Shown here: piece by piece, positions 40,190 through 50,252 of the stretch
How the letters are laid out: every line of letters begins with the position of its first letter
Numbering within the stretch: the first letter of the stretch is position 1
DNA from: Leishmania donovani
Lineage: Eukaryota > Euglenozoa > Kinetoplastea > Trypanosomatida > Trypanosomatidae
Assembly (NCBI RefSeq): GCF_000227135.1
Contig: NC_018247.1
Coordinates: 608,331 to 672,330 of the forward strand
DNA length: 64,000 nt
Direction of reading: 5' to 3'
Made by a program: the position numbers and the translations under genes
The notes under the pieces: generated by a model
The model's input: only the letters and a program-made list of their open reading frames with translations
Told to the model about the DNA's origin: nothing
The model's database searches: none

Positions 40190-43111
40190 ATGAACCCGCA
40201 GGACCTCCCATCGGTCTACCGCGGGGAGCCGCTGCCGCCACAGGCGCAGACCGTCGTGACCCCGCCATCGCCCTTTTCCTGTGTTTCGCGCAAGAGCGGG
40301 CGACGAGGGGAAGAGACGATGGCCTTGGAGATGGCGTCGGAGAGCGTCGCTGGACACGCTGCGACGCGTTCGTTGCAACCGCCGCCGCTCACTCAGCTCG
40401 ACGGTACAACCAGCGGTGCAAGCGCTGCCTCAGCATCGCTGTCGCCGGTGACGCTGCATGTAAACTGGAACCGATGGGGTGCATCTCTGCCGCCGATAGG
40501 CTACACCGTGTCCCAGCGAAATCTCGGCGAGCAACCAGCCGGCGACGGCGGCCAACGAAGCAGGGGGCAAGCATCACATGAGCACGGCGGAGGGGACGCC
40601 GTGGCGGGGCAGGGCCGACTGTCGGTCACCGCTCCGCTGCCCGAGTCCGCTCACCGAGGGAAGCGGCGCCGCACGGAGCACACCAGCTTCACCTCGCTCT
40701 TGAAGGAGGTGTTCATGTATCTTGACAGCGTCTCCTCGACACAGCAGCAGCCCGATCACGGATACATTAGCGGTAATGCAGAGGAGGACGAGGAGGGCAG
40801 CCTCCAGCAGACCACCACCGTTCCGTCGTACACCACCGCTTCACGCTACACTTCGGCGAGTCCTGCCATGCCCCACGGCGCCCGGGCTCGCAGCGACGAT
40901 AGCAGCGGCCCCGTCGCTGCGGCACCGGCGCCGCTGATGTCTGTTGATTTGGCAGTTCGAGACACGGTGCGCGTGCTGCAGCAGTGCTGGGAGTACCGCG
41001 GCTCCCCACACGACGCCTTTGAGCCGGTTCGCCTGCTCTCCCCCATCACGGTTCATCTTCTTCTCACCTACGGCCACCACATCGTCACGCACGACGGCCA
41101 GTACATGGTGCTGCGCGGTGGTGCGGAGCACCTGCCTTGGGTTGGCTGCCTCTACAGTATCCTGCTCACCTACGTCTACCGCCACCGTGTCGCCCCAGCG
41201 ACCAAGGCGGCTGCTGACAATCGCGAACGGGGTGGCAGCGTGGCACCGGCGTTGGACTGCGTCTCGCGCCTCCTCCTCCTGAATTGCCACAGCTTCGGCT
41301 GGCTGAACCACACCGGCCCCGGCGAGTACGAGTGTAGCCATCGAAGGCTTTGCCAGGCTCGAGAGGCCCTTCTCGCGCTCCTCGAAGATCCGCGGTACGC
41401 GGCTCTCGGTCGCCCTGCGGGGTGTCCTCTCTGCGCCGCGTCCATGGTGGGCAGTAATGCCTCGACGCTGATACTGCTAGGCGACACAATCGTGATGGAG
41501 GGAGGCGTCCCATCGCTAGGGCTGGCGCATCCGCGCGACACGTTCACGGCGCACTACCAGTACGGCCGCGGCATCGCTTGCTGCGTGCCCGAGAAGGGCG
41601 GTGGCTTTCAGCTGGACGTCACTGGTGCGCCTGTGGTGGCGGGACGCGGCGCGTATGCGCCGACCTCAGGCACGGGACTATGCGCTGCCCACCACGAGCC
41701 GCCGCGGCCAGCAGCAATGCAGGCCAGTTGCGAGCGGCACCGGCATCTACGTGAACAGCATCCCGCAACGTCAGTAGGTGGCTGCCTGGTGGAGGAGGAC
41801 TCTCCCACTTTGGTGCGTCCTGGCGGCCACGACCACGATGGGCTGTGGCCCGGTGTGCGCTCCTCCTCGTTGTGGCTGAGCGGCACAGGCGCCGCCCCCT
41901 GTCGGCTGCCGCCGGTGTGCTGCGGCGTTTGTCGAGCTGCGGGGGTACTGGGCCAGGCAGTGCTGTTGGGCCCTACAGGGCCTCTCGTGATCCACCTGCA
42001 GTTTGACGAGCGTGAATGGTTCGACATGAGCGCCCGAGCGGTGCCAGCAGCCACGACCCACGGCTGGCTATCCGCCGCCGCCGCTGAGACTACGGCGGTG
42101 TGCCCGCCGCCATCGTCGCACTTGGCATCCCAGTACGCTTCCCATCCAGCCAGCGCTCTGGCAGCGGCCTTGTACGCTGTCTTGGAAGGCGAGAGCACCG
42201 TTGGCCTCACCGTGCAGCACTACCACGCTTCTCTCGGAGATCACCGCAACAGCTCACCACGCGTTGGCGACTCTGTCTCACTCGCCGAGTTTGTCGAGTG
42301 GCTGGTGTGGCTCCTGAACGCCCCGCCACCGGCCCTGGTTGTGGAGTGGCACCCCTCCACTTCTACCTCAGCTATCACCACCACCTGCATCACTCGCAGG
42401 TGCGGCGGGGTTACACCGAGCTCGTCGCGTGATTCGGGGGTTGCCAGTGGTTCGCAAGCGTCGCTCTCGTCGCCCTGCTCCCCCATGGCACATCCGCACT
42501 CACCGCTGGCCCCATCTCGATCCTCGGCTACCGCGTTTCCGAATCTCGTGGACTTGTGCGCCGCCACGGGCGGCTTGAACTCATCTTTCAAGGTGACCCG
42601 CGCCTACGGCAGCGACGAGGGCCACGCAACTGCCTCGCTGTCCACGGACCACCAGCAACACGGCGGCTACCTGAACAGTCCCTCCGCATCGCACGGGGAC
42701 ACCACCACCTTCGCTCCGTTAGGCATGTTGGCCCAGCCCCGGCGCTCCACCGTGATGCAGCTGCTTGAGACGTACAGCGACGTGGTGCAGAGCCGCGCGG
42801 CCATGCCTGCTCCCCCTGCTGCCACCTCGTCGGCCCCCTCCGTTGGCAGGGCGCGCACTCTTCCATTCACTGCCGCCAACGGCACGAGTGGGCACATCGC
42901 CGAGGCGATGAAGCCGCACCTGCTACTGGACTGGCTGCTGACGGCGCAGGAGTCATTGCGACCCTGCGAAGCCACATCCCTCTTCGACGGGGTGGAGCGG
43001 CCACTGGTGCTGGCGAAGGAGCTCGATGTGGCGGCCGAGGCGGAGCAGTTACTGAACGCGAGTTCTGTGGCGACCTCACTGCAGTTTCGTCCTCGCACCC
43101 TACGCCTGTGA
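40190..43111 (+). CDS. Large protein of unknown function with two Cys-x2-Cys knuckles
   Basis: 973 aa, intact frame. The N-terminal ~240 residues are low-complexity. A folded segment runs from about 245 to 450 (DLAVRDTVRVLQQCWEYRGS, LSPITVHLLLTYGHHIVTHD, LDCVSRLLLLNCHSFGWLNH) and contains CPLC (412-415). A second Cys pair, CGVC (578-581), lies in a Gly/His-rich region, followed by GPLVIHLQFDEREWFDM. The C-terminal helix (MKPHLLLDWLLTAQESLRP) is ordered. The two Cys pairs are ~165 residues apart, so a shared zinc site is possible but unproven. I recognise no family. The start is the first ATG, 16 nt after a TTTGCTTTATTC tract. Confidence 0.82.
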   Translation: MNPQDLPSVYRGEPLPPQAQTVVTPPSPFSCVSRKSGRRGEETMALEMASESVAGHAATRSLQPPPLTQLDGTTSGASAASASLSPVTLHVNWNRWGASLPPIGYTVSQRNLGEQPAGDGGQRSRGQASHEHGGGDAVAGQGRLSVTAPLPESAHRGKRRRTEHTSFTSLLKEVFMYLDSVSSTQQQPDHGYISGNAEEDEEGSLQQTTTVPSYTTASRYTSASPAMPHGARARSDDSSGPVAAAPAPLMSVDLAVRDTVRVLQQCWEYRGSPHDAFEPVRLLSPITVHLLLTYGHHIVTHDGQYMVLRGGAEHLPWVGCLYSILLTYVYRHRVAPATKAAADNRERGGSVAPALDCVSRLLLLNCHSFGWLNHTGPGEYECSHRRLCQAREALLALLEDPRYAALGRPAGCPLCAASMVGSNASTLILLGDTIVMEGGVPSLGLAHPRDTFTAHYQYGRGIACCVPEKGGGFQLDVTGAPVVAGRGAYAPTSGTGLCAAHHEPPRPAAMQASCERHRHLREQHPATSVGGCLVEEDSPTLVRPGGHDHDGLWPGVRSSSLWLSGTGAAPCRLPPVCCGVCRAAGVLGQAVLLGPTGPLVIHLQFDEREWFDMSARAVPAATTHGWLSAAAAETTAVCPPPSSHLASQYASHPASALAAALYAVLEGESTVGLTVQHYHASLGDHRNSSPRVGDSVSLAEFVEWLVWLLNAPPPALVVEWHPSTSTSAITTTCITRRCGGVTPSSSRDSGVASGSQASLSSPCSPMAHPHSPLAPSRSSATAFPNLVDLCAATGGLNSSFKVTRAYGSDEGHATASLSTDHQQHGGYLNSPSASHGDTTTFAPLGMLAQPRRSTVMQLLETYSDVVQSRAAMPAPPAATSSAPSVGRARTLPFTAANGTSGHIAEAMKPHLLLDWLLTAQESLRPCEATSLFDGVERPLVLAKELDVAAEAEQLLNASSVATSLQFRPRTLRL

Positions 43112-44072
43112 GACAAGGCGGCGTTGATGGCGACCTGCGTGTTGGCGAAGCCCCCACCCCCTTTTATCCCCGACTTGGGTCCTTCTCGCACCCCTCGCAG
43201 CTTCACTCTGGCGACGTGGAGTAGTGCCTCTGACGCTGTTGCTGATGCCACTGAGAATGCTCGCTCGCCGCAGACGCACCGCAGGCACCGCACGTGCGCA
43301 TAACGAGCGAGAGAGAGGCATCGGCACACGCACACGCACACAAGCAACAACACAGGGGTGCCTACCTGCTGTCCCGCTGCATCAAGTTTACGCATGCGTG
43401 ATGGCGAAGGAGTGACAGTGAGTGCGCAGCATATGCCACCGCCTCATGCCTGCACCTTCGTTCTTCAAGGGACCCTCAAGTGTTGAGGCACACCTGCTCC
43501 CCCACCGTCCCGCGTTCTCCCCCACGCGTCTCCTCCTCTCACTTCACGGCGTTTTTCCGTGGCCACAACGGCGCCGAACTGTCCGCAGCATAGACGAGAG
43601 AAGCACACCCCGATACAGCGACGAGGGAAACCCACACGCACCCGAAGCTCCCCCGCCTTCCTCCTCCTTCAACGTTGTCGTTCAAGTCGCAACACACAAG
43701 CATCCCTTCTTTTATACTAACGGAGTTTCGCTTGCGCTCACGCCCATCGCACAGACACTTGTACACACGTACAGGGAGGCTGCCGCTTACAGCCTCCTCC
43801 TCCGTCGTCGTGTGTAGGTGTGTGTGGTTTCGCGCGTGCGATCCCTCACTCCTCCTGCCGCACCAACAGGCAGACGCACGCACAGACGAGGCATTGATCT
43901 GTCCGCGCTACACTCGTCCATCTCTCTGCTGTCGCGGTAGTCTTGGCACCTAGATTGATCCGTGCACATGTCGTAGAGCCCACGCCCATCCGTCCTCCCC
44001 TACCTAACTAGACAAACACACACACAGATACATATAAACATACACAGAGAGAGAGAGAGCGGCACCGTGGCC
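43112..44072. other. Intergenic region, no gene seen
   Basis: About 1 kb. A likely acceptor is CCTACCTAACTAG, with the AG at 44010-44011, about 60 nt before the next ATG; a (GA)n run lies between. Confidence 0.55.
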
Positions 44073-47000
44073 ATGGCATCCCTTCTTCGTCGGTTGCGCT
44101 CCTCGTCTCCGTCGCTGGTGCGCGCGGGCGGAAAAGACGACGCTGCGGCAGCCGACATGTTTCTAGTGCAAATCATCGCGTTTGGCGAGGTCTTCGCCGT
44201 CCCCGTGTGCAAGACGACTCCAGTCACGGTGGTCCTGCGCCACGTGATGGAGGCGGCGGTGACGGAGGAGCAGGCGGCGGAGCTGGGTAGCGTGAAGGCG
44301 ACGCTGTACTACAAAGACACGCCGCTCCGGCTCGACGCGGCAATGAAGAATGTCCCACGCAACGCTGTCCTCCACCTGCACTCGAGTGTGTCTACCACCT
44401 CCTTGATCGTCCGCGATCGTCGGCGCGGGGCCGTGTCGATGCTGCCGGACAGTCGCCGGCGGGATGCCAGCACGACGGTCACGGTGCGGCCCTGCATGCG
44501 GGGCAAGAGCGTTGCCGGTGGTGGCTCTGAGTGCTCCGGCACCCCCGCCTCTCACCGACTCTCGTCTGGCTTTGCGGGCCTTTCTTCGGCGGTCAGCCCC
44601 GATACAGAGCGGCAGGGGAGCCCCGCGGCCGCGAGACTTGGTGGCAACTCCGAGTCTGTCTCCTCCGCCTTCCACGACATGGGGCTGATGAGTATGGCGA
44701 CGCTGCCGTTGATGTCTACTGCTCCCGCCGCGGCGACTTCGGGGACCGGCGTCGTTGGTGAGGCGCGATACTACTACTTCGTCCCCTGTGCAGGTGCCGC
44801 GACGCGAACTCCGATACAGCTGATCAGCACTCCGAGCCGCACCGCGTCAGCGCTGTCGCTCATGGCGAGCCGCCGTCGCGACAGCGCCGTTGACTTGGCG
44901 AACAACTGCTGCTTCCCTCCGGCCGGTGTCAGCCCTCTCGACACCGCCGCCATCGCCGCGGCTGAGCCGTTGTTGTTCTCCCCTCTCCCTTCGCCATCCA
45001 ACGCGGCTGCCGTCGCCGCCACCGACCGCCTCACTGGCAGCAGCGAAAAGTACTTGCTCGTGTACCTGCGTCTGCCGCGCGACAAGGCAGCCGCCTGCAT
45101 GTCTGCCGCCGCCCTGAACGCTGACCGCAATATGCTCGCGGAGGCGGTGGAGGTGGACGAGGTGCCGGTCGAGGCACTGCTGGACGCGACCATGTCGACC
45201 GTCGCGACCACCAAATCCCGTGCCACCAGGGCGTACGCATACCGCCGTCTGCGCGTGCTGCGGGACTTCCCGGTGGGCACACTGCGCGAGCTGTTCGCTG
45301 TTGCGGCCGAGCACCGCCTACATGTCGCTCATGTCGAAGTGGAGGATGAGCAGAAAACCTTCCGCGAGATGCGCGTGGTGCCGAACACCGTCTTCTACTT
45401 CAAGAGGCGAGTCGAGGCAGGCAGCAACGCGGGGACGGAGCAAAAGGATCCCCAGCGCTCTCTGACTCGCGAGCGCATTCGCGAGCACCTCGCTGCCACC
45501 GCGACAGTGCCGCGGCCGCTGGAGGTGGCGAAGGATGACAGCAGCGCTGAGAGGCGCCCCATCCCTTGTCACATCGAGCCGGTGCGTCCTTCGGCGGGCC
45601 GGCCCTTCCCTTCCGCCTCTGCGCCTGTGTTCTCCGGCACCGTGCCGAGCTCTCGCGCCCACGATCGCATCCACAGCAGTGCCAGCATCAGCACCACCTC
45701 CAGCGCCCTCTCCATTCAGGAGCGCATCGGTGCCTTCAACGAGGGCACTGCGCGAAACCCCACCTACGGCGCAGGGCAGTCCGCCTGCGTGGCGGACGGC
45801 AGTGCGGAGGCAGCCTCGGTGGCTGCGCCCACGAACCGGTACGCCGTGGAGGGCCACGAGCTGACTCTGTCTTCTGCCATGACCCCCGAGTTGGCTGCGC
45901 TGCGCACTGAGGCGGAGACGACGGCGCGTCAGCAGTTGTCCCAGGAACGACACCGAAGCACAGAGCGCGACGACCCACTGAATGCCATTTCGCCGGAGGA
46001 CATCGAGGCGGCGGAGGTGGAGGAGTCGTGCATCGACGTGGACTGCTGTTTGGCAGACAAAGAAGGAGAGGAGGCAGCAGCCGCCACACCCACTGCGACG
46101 CATCGTGCTGCTACACCACAAGCTGCTTCGGTGTTACAGGCTACTTCCATGACTGCCGCCGCTGCTCCCGCCGTAGAAGCGGCGGCATCGCAGCAGGCGG
46201 CGGGGAAGGCGTATCGCCTGCACCGTCGCTCCCCAACTGCGGCGGCGGCGAAAACGCGCAGCGACGCGCTCCATAGCGAGGAGGAGGTGCTGGCCAAGGC
46301 AGCGCGCACGACTGCATCCACGCGCTCGCCCAAGGCGCGGCGAGCGTCGATGCTGGTAGCCAAGATGCACGACGCCCTACGCGGGCACAGAACCAAAAGC
46401 ACCCCGGTGTCCGCGGCCCTGACACCACCCCATCACGCTGGCGAGGGGCCGCAGCCGCTGTTCGCGGCCGATGCTCTGCAGCCGGCCATCGACGCCGGTG
46501 AGCCGCTCGACCCGCTCGCCGCACGCGCCGATGGGGTCCTGCTTCGCCTACCCCATGCCGCTGACGAGGCGGCCGACGCAAAGCCGAAGCGAAGGCCGTC
46601 AAAGGAGTCGAACAAAGAACCGGCGACTGGCAAGGGGGCAACGCCGTCGTCCGATGGCGCCGCAGCGGTGAGCCGAGCAACCTCGACGGGGCCGCCGACA
46701 GCGAAGATGAAAGTTTCTGACAGCGCCTTGCCCTTTCACCCCGTGCGACGGATGTCGTCGCGCCAGCGCAAGGCGCACGGTGCCATCAGGCCTTCCTCGT
46801 CTGGCAAGGATGCGCTCATCGCGCCCTCGCTCGCCGCCACGTCTTCGTTGACGCTGTCCACCTCCGAGGAGGTCCTGAAGGCATTGAGGCGCGATTCGGC
46901 GCACCTCAGCAACAAGAAGCCAAAGGAAGCGGTCAAGACAACGCCAGCTGAAACCACCGCCTGGACGCCGTTATCGGCTGCGAGAGCAGCCGCCACGGCC

Positions 47001-47744
47001 GAATCGGCGGGGCGAGGCAAGGCGGAGGTGGGGGACACACCTGGGCAACCGAAGGTGATTCCAGAGAACGGCGGTCCCTCACGCGGTAGTGGCGCGTCGT
47101 ACAGTCAACGCAATCGCCGTGCAAGCGCGAGTGTGCCGTGCCAGCCTGTTGCCTTCCTCGGCTCCGACCCTAGGCAAGCAGCCAGCATGACTTTGCCCGC
47201 CGAAACGGCCCCAGCTGCTGTAGACATCAGCACAACGCTTGAACCAGCCGTGCTCAGCTCCACACGTGTCCCTACCCCACCTGACTCGCACACCCCTGCG
47301 TCGATCCTCGTCTCCGCCACGCAGGGGCAGCGCAGCGGCCGGCAGAGGAACAGCTGCACCCCCGGGAGCTGCTCGCTTGAGCGCGTAAACCCGACCCCGT
47401 CCGTGTGGCGGCACAGAGAGGAGAGCGGCCCCTTGGGGTACAGTGTCGAGAGTCCCAGCAGCGCACACCGGCTGCGCATCACCCTCAGGGACCCGCAAGA
47501 CCCCACACGCTTTCACTACGGCGTCCCCGTCGAGCCGGACTGTCCGGTTGGGGCGCTGCGGGAGTGGATTGCAGCGATGCAGCGACCAAGCAGCGCAGTG
47601 GGCGAGGGCGTGCCGGACCTGCGCGACGCGAAGCGCTACGGCATCTTTCTGGGCGACACGTACCTGTCCGAGGCAGACTCCGTCACCTTCGCTGAGGTGA
47701 CGTGCGGTCGAAATGACAGCGTCTTCTCCGTTCGCCTCCTGTAG
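44073..47744 (+). CDS. Large protein with ubiquitin-like (beta-grasp) segments at both ends, function unknown
   Basis: 1223 aa from ATG 44073. Three segments have beta-grasp character: residues ~28-108 (FLVQIIAFGEVFAVPVCKTT, ATLYYKDTPLRLDAAMK, AVLHLHSS), ~325-450 (EKYLLVYLRLPRDK, RVLRDFPVGTLRELFAVAAE, VVPNTVFYFKR) and ~1130-1223 (HRLRITLRDPQDPTRFHYGV, CPVGALREWIAAM, YGIFLGDTYLSEADSVTF, DSVFSVRLL). Each has a first hairpin, a helix after a PVGxLRE-like turn, and a closing hydrophobic strand. The ~680 residues between are Ala/Ser/Thr-rich and probably disordered. No C-terminal diglycine is present, so it is not a processed modifier. A related arrangement appears in the 54131 gene. Role unknown; a scaffold is plausible. 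Confidence 0.78.
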   Translation: MASLLRRLRSSSPSLVRAGGKDDAAAADMFLVQIIAFGEVFAVPVCKTTPVTVVLRHVMEAAVTEEQAAELGSVKATLYYKDTPLRLDAAMKNVPRNAVLHLHSSVSTTSLIVRDRRRGAVSMLPDSRRRDASTTVTVRPCMRGKSVAGGGSECSGTPASHRLSSGFAGLSSAVSPDTERQGSPAAARLGGNSESVSSAFHDMGLMSMATLPLMSTAPAAATSGTGVVGEARYYYFVPCAGAATRTPIQLISTPSRTASALSLMASRRRDSAVDLANNCCFPPAGVSPLDTAAIAAAEPLLFSPLPSPSNAAAVAATDRLTGSSEKYLLVYLRLPRDKAAACMSAAALNADRNMLAEAVEVDEVPVEALLDATMSTVATTKSRATRAYAYRRLRVLRDFPVGTLRELFAVAAEHRLHVAHVEVEDEQKTFREMRVVPNTVFYFKRRVEAGSNAGTEQKDPQRSLTRERIREHLAATATVPRPLEVAKDDSSAERRPIPCHIEPVRPSAGRPFPSASAPVFSGTVPSSRAHDRIHSSASISTTSSALSIQERIGAFNEGTARNPTYGAGQSACVADGSAEAASVAAPTNRYAVEGHELTLSSAMTPELAALRTEAETTARQQLSQERHRSTERDDPLNAISPEDIEAAEVEESCIDVDCCLADKEGEEAAAATPTATHRAATPQAASVLQATSMTAAAAPAVEAAASQQAAGKAYRLHRRSPTAAAAKTRSDALHSEEEVLAKAARTTASTRSPKARRASMLVAKMHDALRGHRTKSTPVSAALTPPHHAGEGPQPLFAADALQPAIDAGEPLDPLAARADGVLLRLPHAADEAADAKPKRRPSKESNKEPATGKGATPSSDGAAAVSRATSTGPPTAKMKVSDSALPFHPVRRMSSRQRKAHGAIRPSSSGKDALIAPSLAATSSLTLSTSEEVLKALRRDSAHLSNKKPKEAVKTTPAETTAWTPLSAARAAATAESAGRGKAEVGDTPGQPKVIPENGGPSRGSGASYSQRNRRASASVPCQPVAFLGSDPRQAASMTLPAETAPAAVDISTTLEPAVLSSTRVPTPPDSHTPASILVSATQGQRSGRQRNSCTPGSCSLERVNPTPSVWRHREESGPLGYSVESPSSAHRLRITLRDPQDPTRFHYGVPVEPDCPVGALREWIAAMQRPSSAVGEGVPDLRDAKRYGIFLGDTYLSEADSVTFAEVTCGRNDSVFSVRLL

Positions 47745-50252
47745 CGCCCGCCGCTGCGCCACGGGCGCACAGCTGGTTGGTGGTGATGTGCGTCTGTGCG
47801 GCTGCGTATACGTCGTGGCTGGCGCGATACTTGTGATGCATGTACGGTACACACGACCTTCATGACTTGCACCCCACCCCGCTCTCTCTCCCTCTCCCTC
47901 CCTCGCCGACCCGCCAACGCCCACACAAGCACGCGCGTTGTTTTCTTGATGGGTGAGCGGGACAAAGAGATGTGCTACGTGCACAGTGCCGCCCGTACGC
48001 ACCACTGCACGCTGCGGCACTGATACCTCCTTGCCGTCGTTCCTTTCCTTTCCTTTATAGTTTTCAATCATGTTCCCCCCCCCCCCCATCCGCCCCTTGT
48101 CCCCATTGTTTTTCATTGTTGAGGTGATCAGTGCCGTGGCCTCCACGGATTGCCTGTGCTCGCGCGCGTGTGCGTGCGTGTGTGTGACGACGCCAGGTGA
48201 GTTGTGTAGCTTCGTGTATGTGCATATGCAAGCCGTGATGGCTGTCTTCTTCCCTTTGGTTGCTTTACTCTGCCGCTTCACTAACACCATGACGTGCCGC
48301 CTGCTGCTCCGCTGACATTGGCGTACCCCCGCCCCGCCTCTGTTTGCTGTGAGGGTGTCCGGCCAGGCGTTGTGCCCGATGTGCCACGCGAGACTTGCGG
48401 GTCTCTCGAGGCCCACACCTCGCTTCACACGATGCTCTTGCATGCAACGATCCGATGACGCGCACGTCTCACTCGCGCTGCACGAGCTCCTTATCTGGCG
48501 GGCATCTACCGCTGCCCCCTGTCCCCCTTCCGGTTGACAAGCTATGCGCTCTCTGTACGCAGGCAAATGCCTATCCGCGGGCCCCTTCCGCCTGACACAC
48601 CCACGCCCTGTGAAGGGCGTGCGGATTCAGCAGGAGGGTGGAGCGCCCCCTGCCGCCACGGACTCATGTCGACGTCCCACCTGTCGCAGCAAATGCGGGC
48701 ACGCCAACCCACACACGCACCGGGTGACATGGACGGCAATGGACGATGAGGGCAGCGAGCCACCCAGGCAGCAGTATCGTTCTGAAACGGCCCTCAGGAT
48801 GCAACAGTGCGAGCGCTGTGCAGCGCAACTGGCATGGCGCACCGCATCCGAGCAAAGGCATCCAGAGGCCCAAGGAGCACGAGTGGTGGACGAAAAAGGT
48901 GCGGATAGATGCCCACCGACCAACGCCACAGCGCACGCGTGCGACGCATGGCGAGAGCACCCTGAATTGGCACCGTCAAGCCCTCCAGACTGCCGTGTGG
49001 TGAGTCACCACACCATACTATGGAATACCGCGGCTTGAAGCGACTCAAGGGGAAGCATGGCAGGCAGGCGAGGATGCGCAGGGCCTCAGAGGGCCCTGGC
49101 CTGAAGCTGGCCAACCTCCTCCTTGAGTTCATCCGGCATCCACCTGGACCCATCCCCTACTACCCGCACGATAGGCGGCACCGCCACCGCCCTCCAGCAG
49201 GTGCCTGGACGCGACCCTCTCGAATCAAGGCATGCGGCCCGCCCGAGTCTGTGTGGCGCCGATTGCGCCGCACGTTTGCGAAGAAGAGACGAGGAAGGAT
49301 AGGGAGAGCCCGCTTAGGCGCATGGCTCCGATTCGACGGCAGGGACGGCTCATCCTAGACGACGAGGATGTAGCCGCGTTGTGGCAGAGGTAGATGAGCT
49401 GTGGTTGCGTATGCGTGTACGTGTCCTGACTTGTTCGTGGCAGAAACGGGCACGGTGGAAAGTGAAAAAGAAAAGTGCCGCATCACTTCATCGGTGCATT
49501 GCACTCGATCGGCATCGTTTTCGCTTCCCTCTCACTGTGTGTGTGTGTGTGCTGATGGATACGCGTGTGCCTCACGAGTACGTCTCCTCCCTCCCTCTCT
49601 GTGGTTGTCCTGTGCCGTCTTCCCATGTTTCTGCGTTGCTCGCTTCTCTTTCTCTCGCCCCTTCTCTCTATATGAGTAAGGTAGCACCTCTAACGTGTCT
49701 TGGCTCGGTCCTCTTCGTCCACCAACAGCCGCCAGCTGCGTGCGGAGGGGCTGGTGGTGGTGGTGGTGGGGGCGCAGAGAAGGGCAACCCACCTGTGACG
49801 GCCGCACATTCATCTCTACTCACCGCAGTCTCTGGGGTGCGGTGTGTGGACTCCTCCCATCCTCCCAGTACGAGATCCTCGCAGCCGCTGTCTTGCTCTT
49901 CTCTTGAGCGCATCCTGTAGCTGCCGCGCCGCCTCGGCGCCCCCTTTTCCTTTGCCTCACACACTCTACCGCTGCCCCCTCCCTCCCTCCCTCGCATATA
50001 CGCGCACACAGAGGTGTCTTCGTTCCCCCTCTTTTACGTCAAGCACTTCTCTGCGTGACGGCCTCTCGCTCGAGTTGCATGGGGCACTGGGCCAAACTTG
50101 TAGCCCCCCCCCTCCCCTCCTCTCTGCGCGCCGTCTTCTCTGCACGCGTGCGCCTACGTGTCGGGCGGTCCTCCGAGACGACACCGCCCTTCCCTCTCCC
50201 TTGCGGGGCCGACTGAGCGAGAATAGCAGAAAGGCACGGGAACCTTTAGGCG
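47745..50252. other. Intergenic region containing a possible retroposon relic
   Basis: The first ~580 bp are ordinary TG/CT-rich spacer with a C-run at 48076-48088. The middle kilobase (about 48330-49390) lacks simple repeats and looks like decayed coding DNA (separate entry). The last ~850 bp are C/T-rich sequence before the SET gene. Confidence 0.55.
48330..49390 (+). mobile_element. Possible degenerate DIRE/SIDER-type (ingi/L1Tc clade) retroposon fragment
   Basis: This ~1-kb block differs from the surrounding spacers: balanced composition, no microsatellites and short protein-like frames on the plus strand. Frame 48349-48537 contains CPMCHARLAGLSRPTPRF with a later H. Frame 48544-49038 contains CERCAAQLAWRTASEQRH and SCRRPTCRSKCGHANPHTH. 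These C-x2-C...H patterns resemble the decayed zinc fingers at the C-terminus of ingi-clade retrotransposon proteins, from which Leishmania SIDER elements derive. Neither target-site duplication nor a clear A-rich 3' end was identified, and boundaries are approximate. It could instead be a decayed host gene. Confidence 0.4.
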
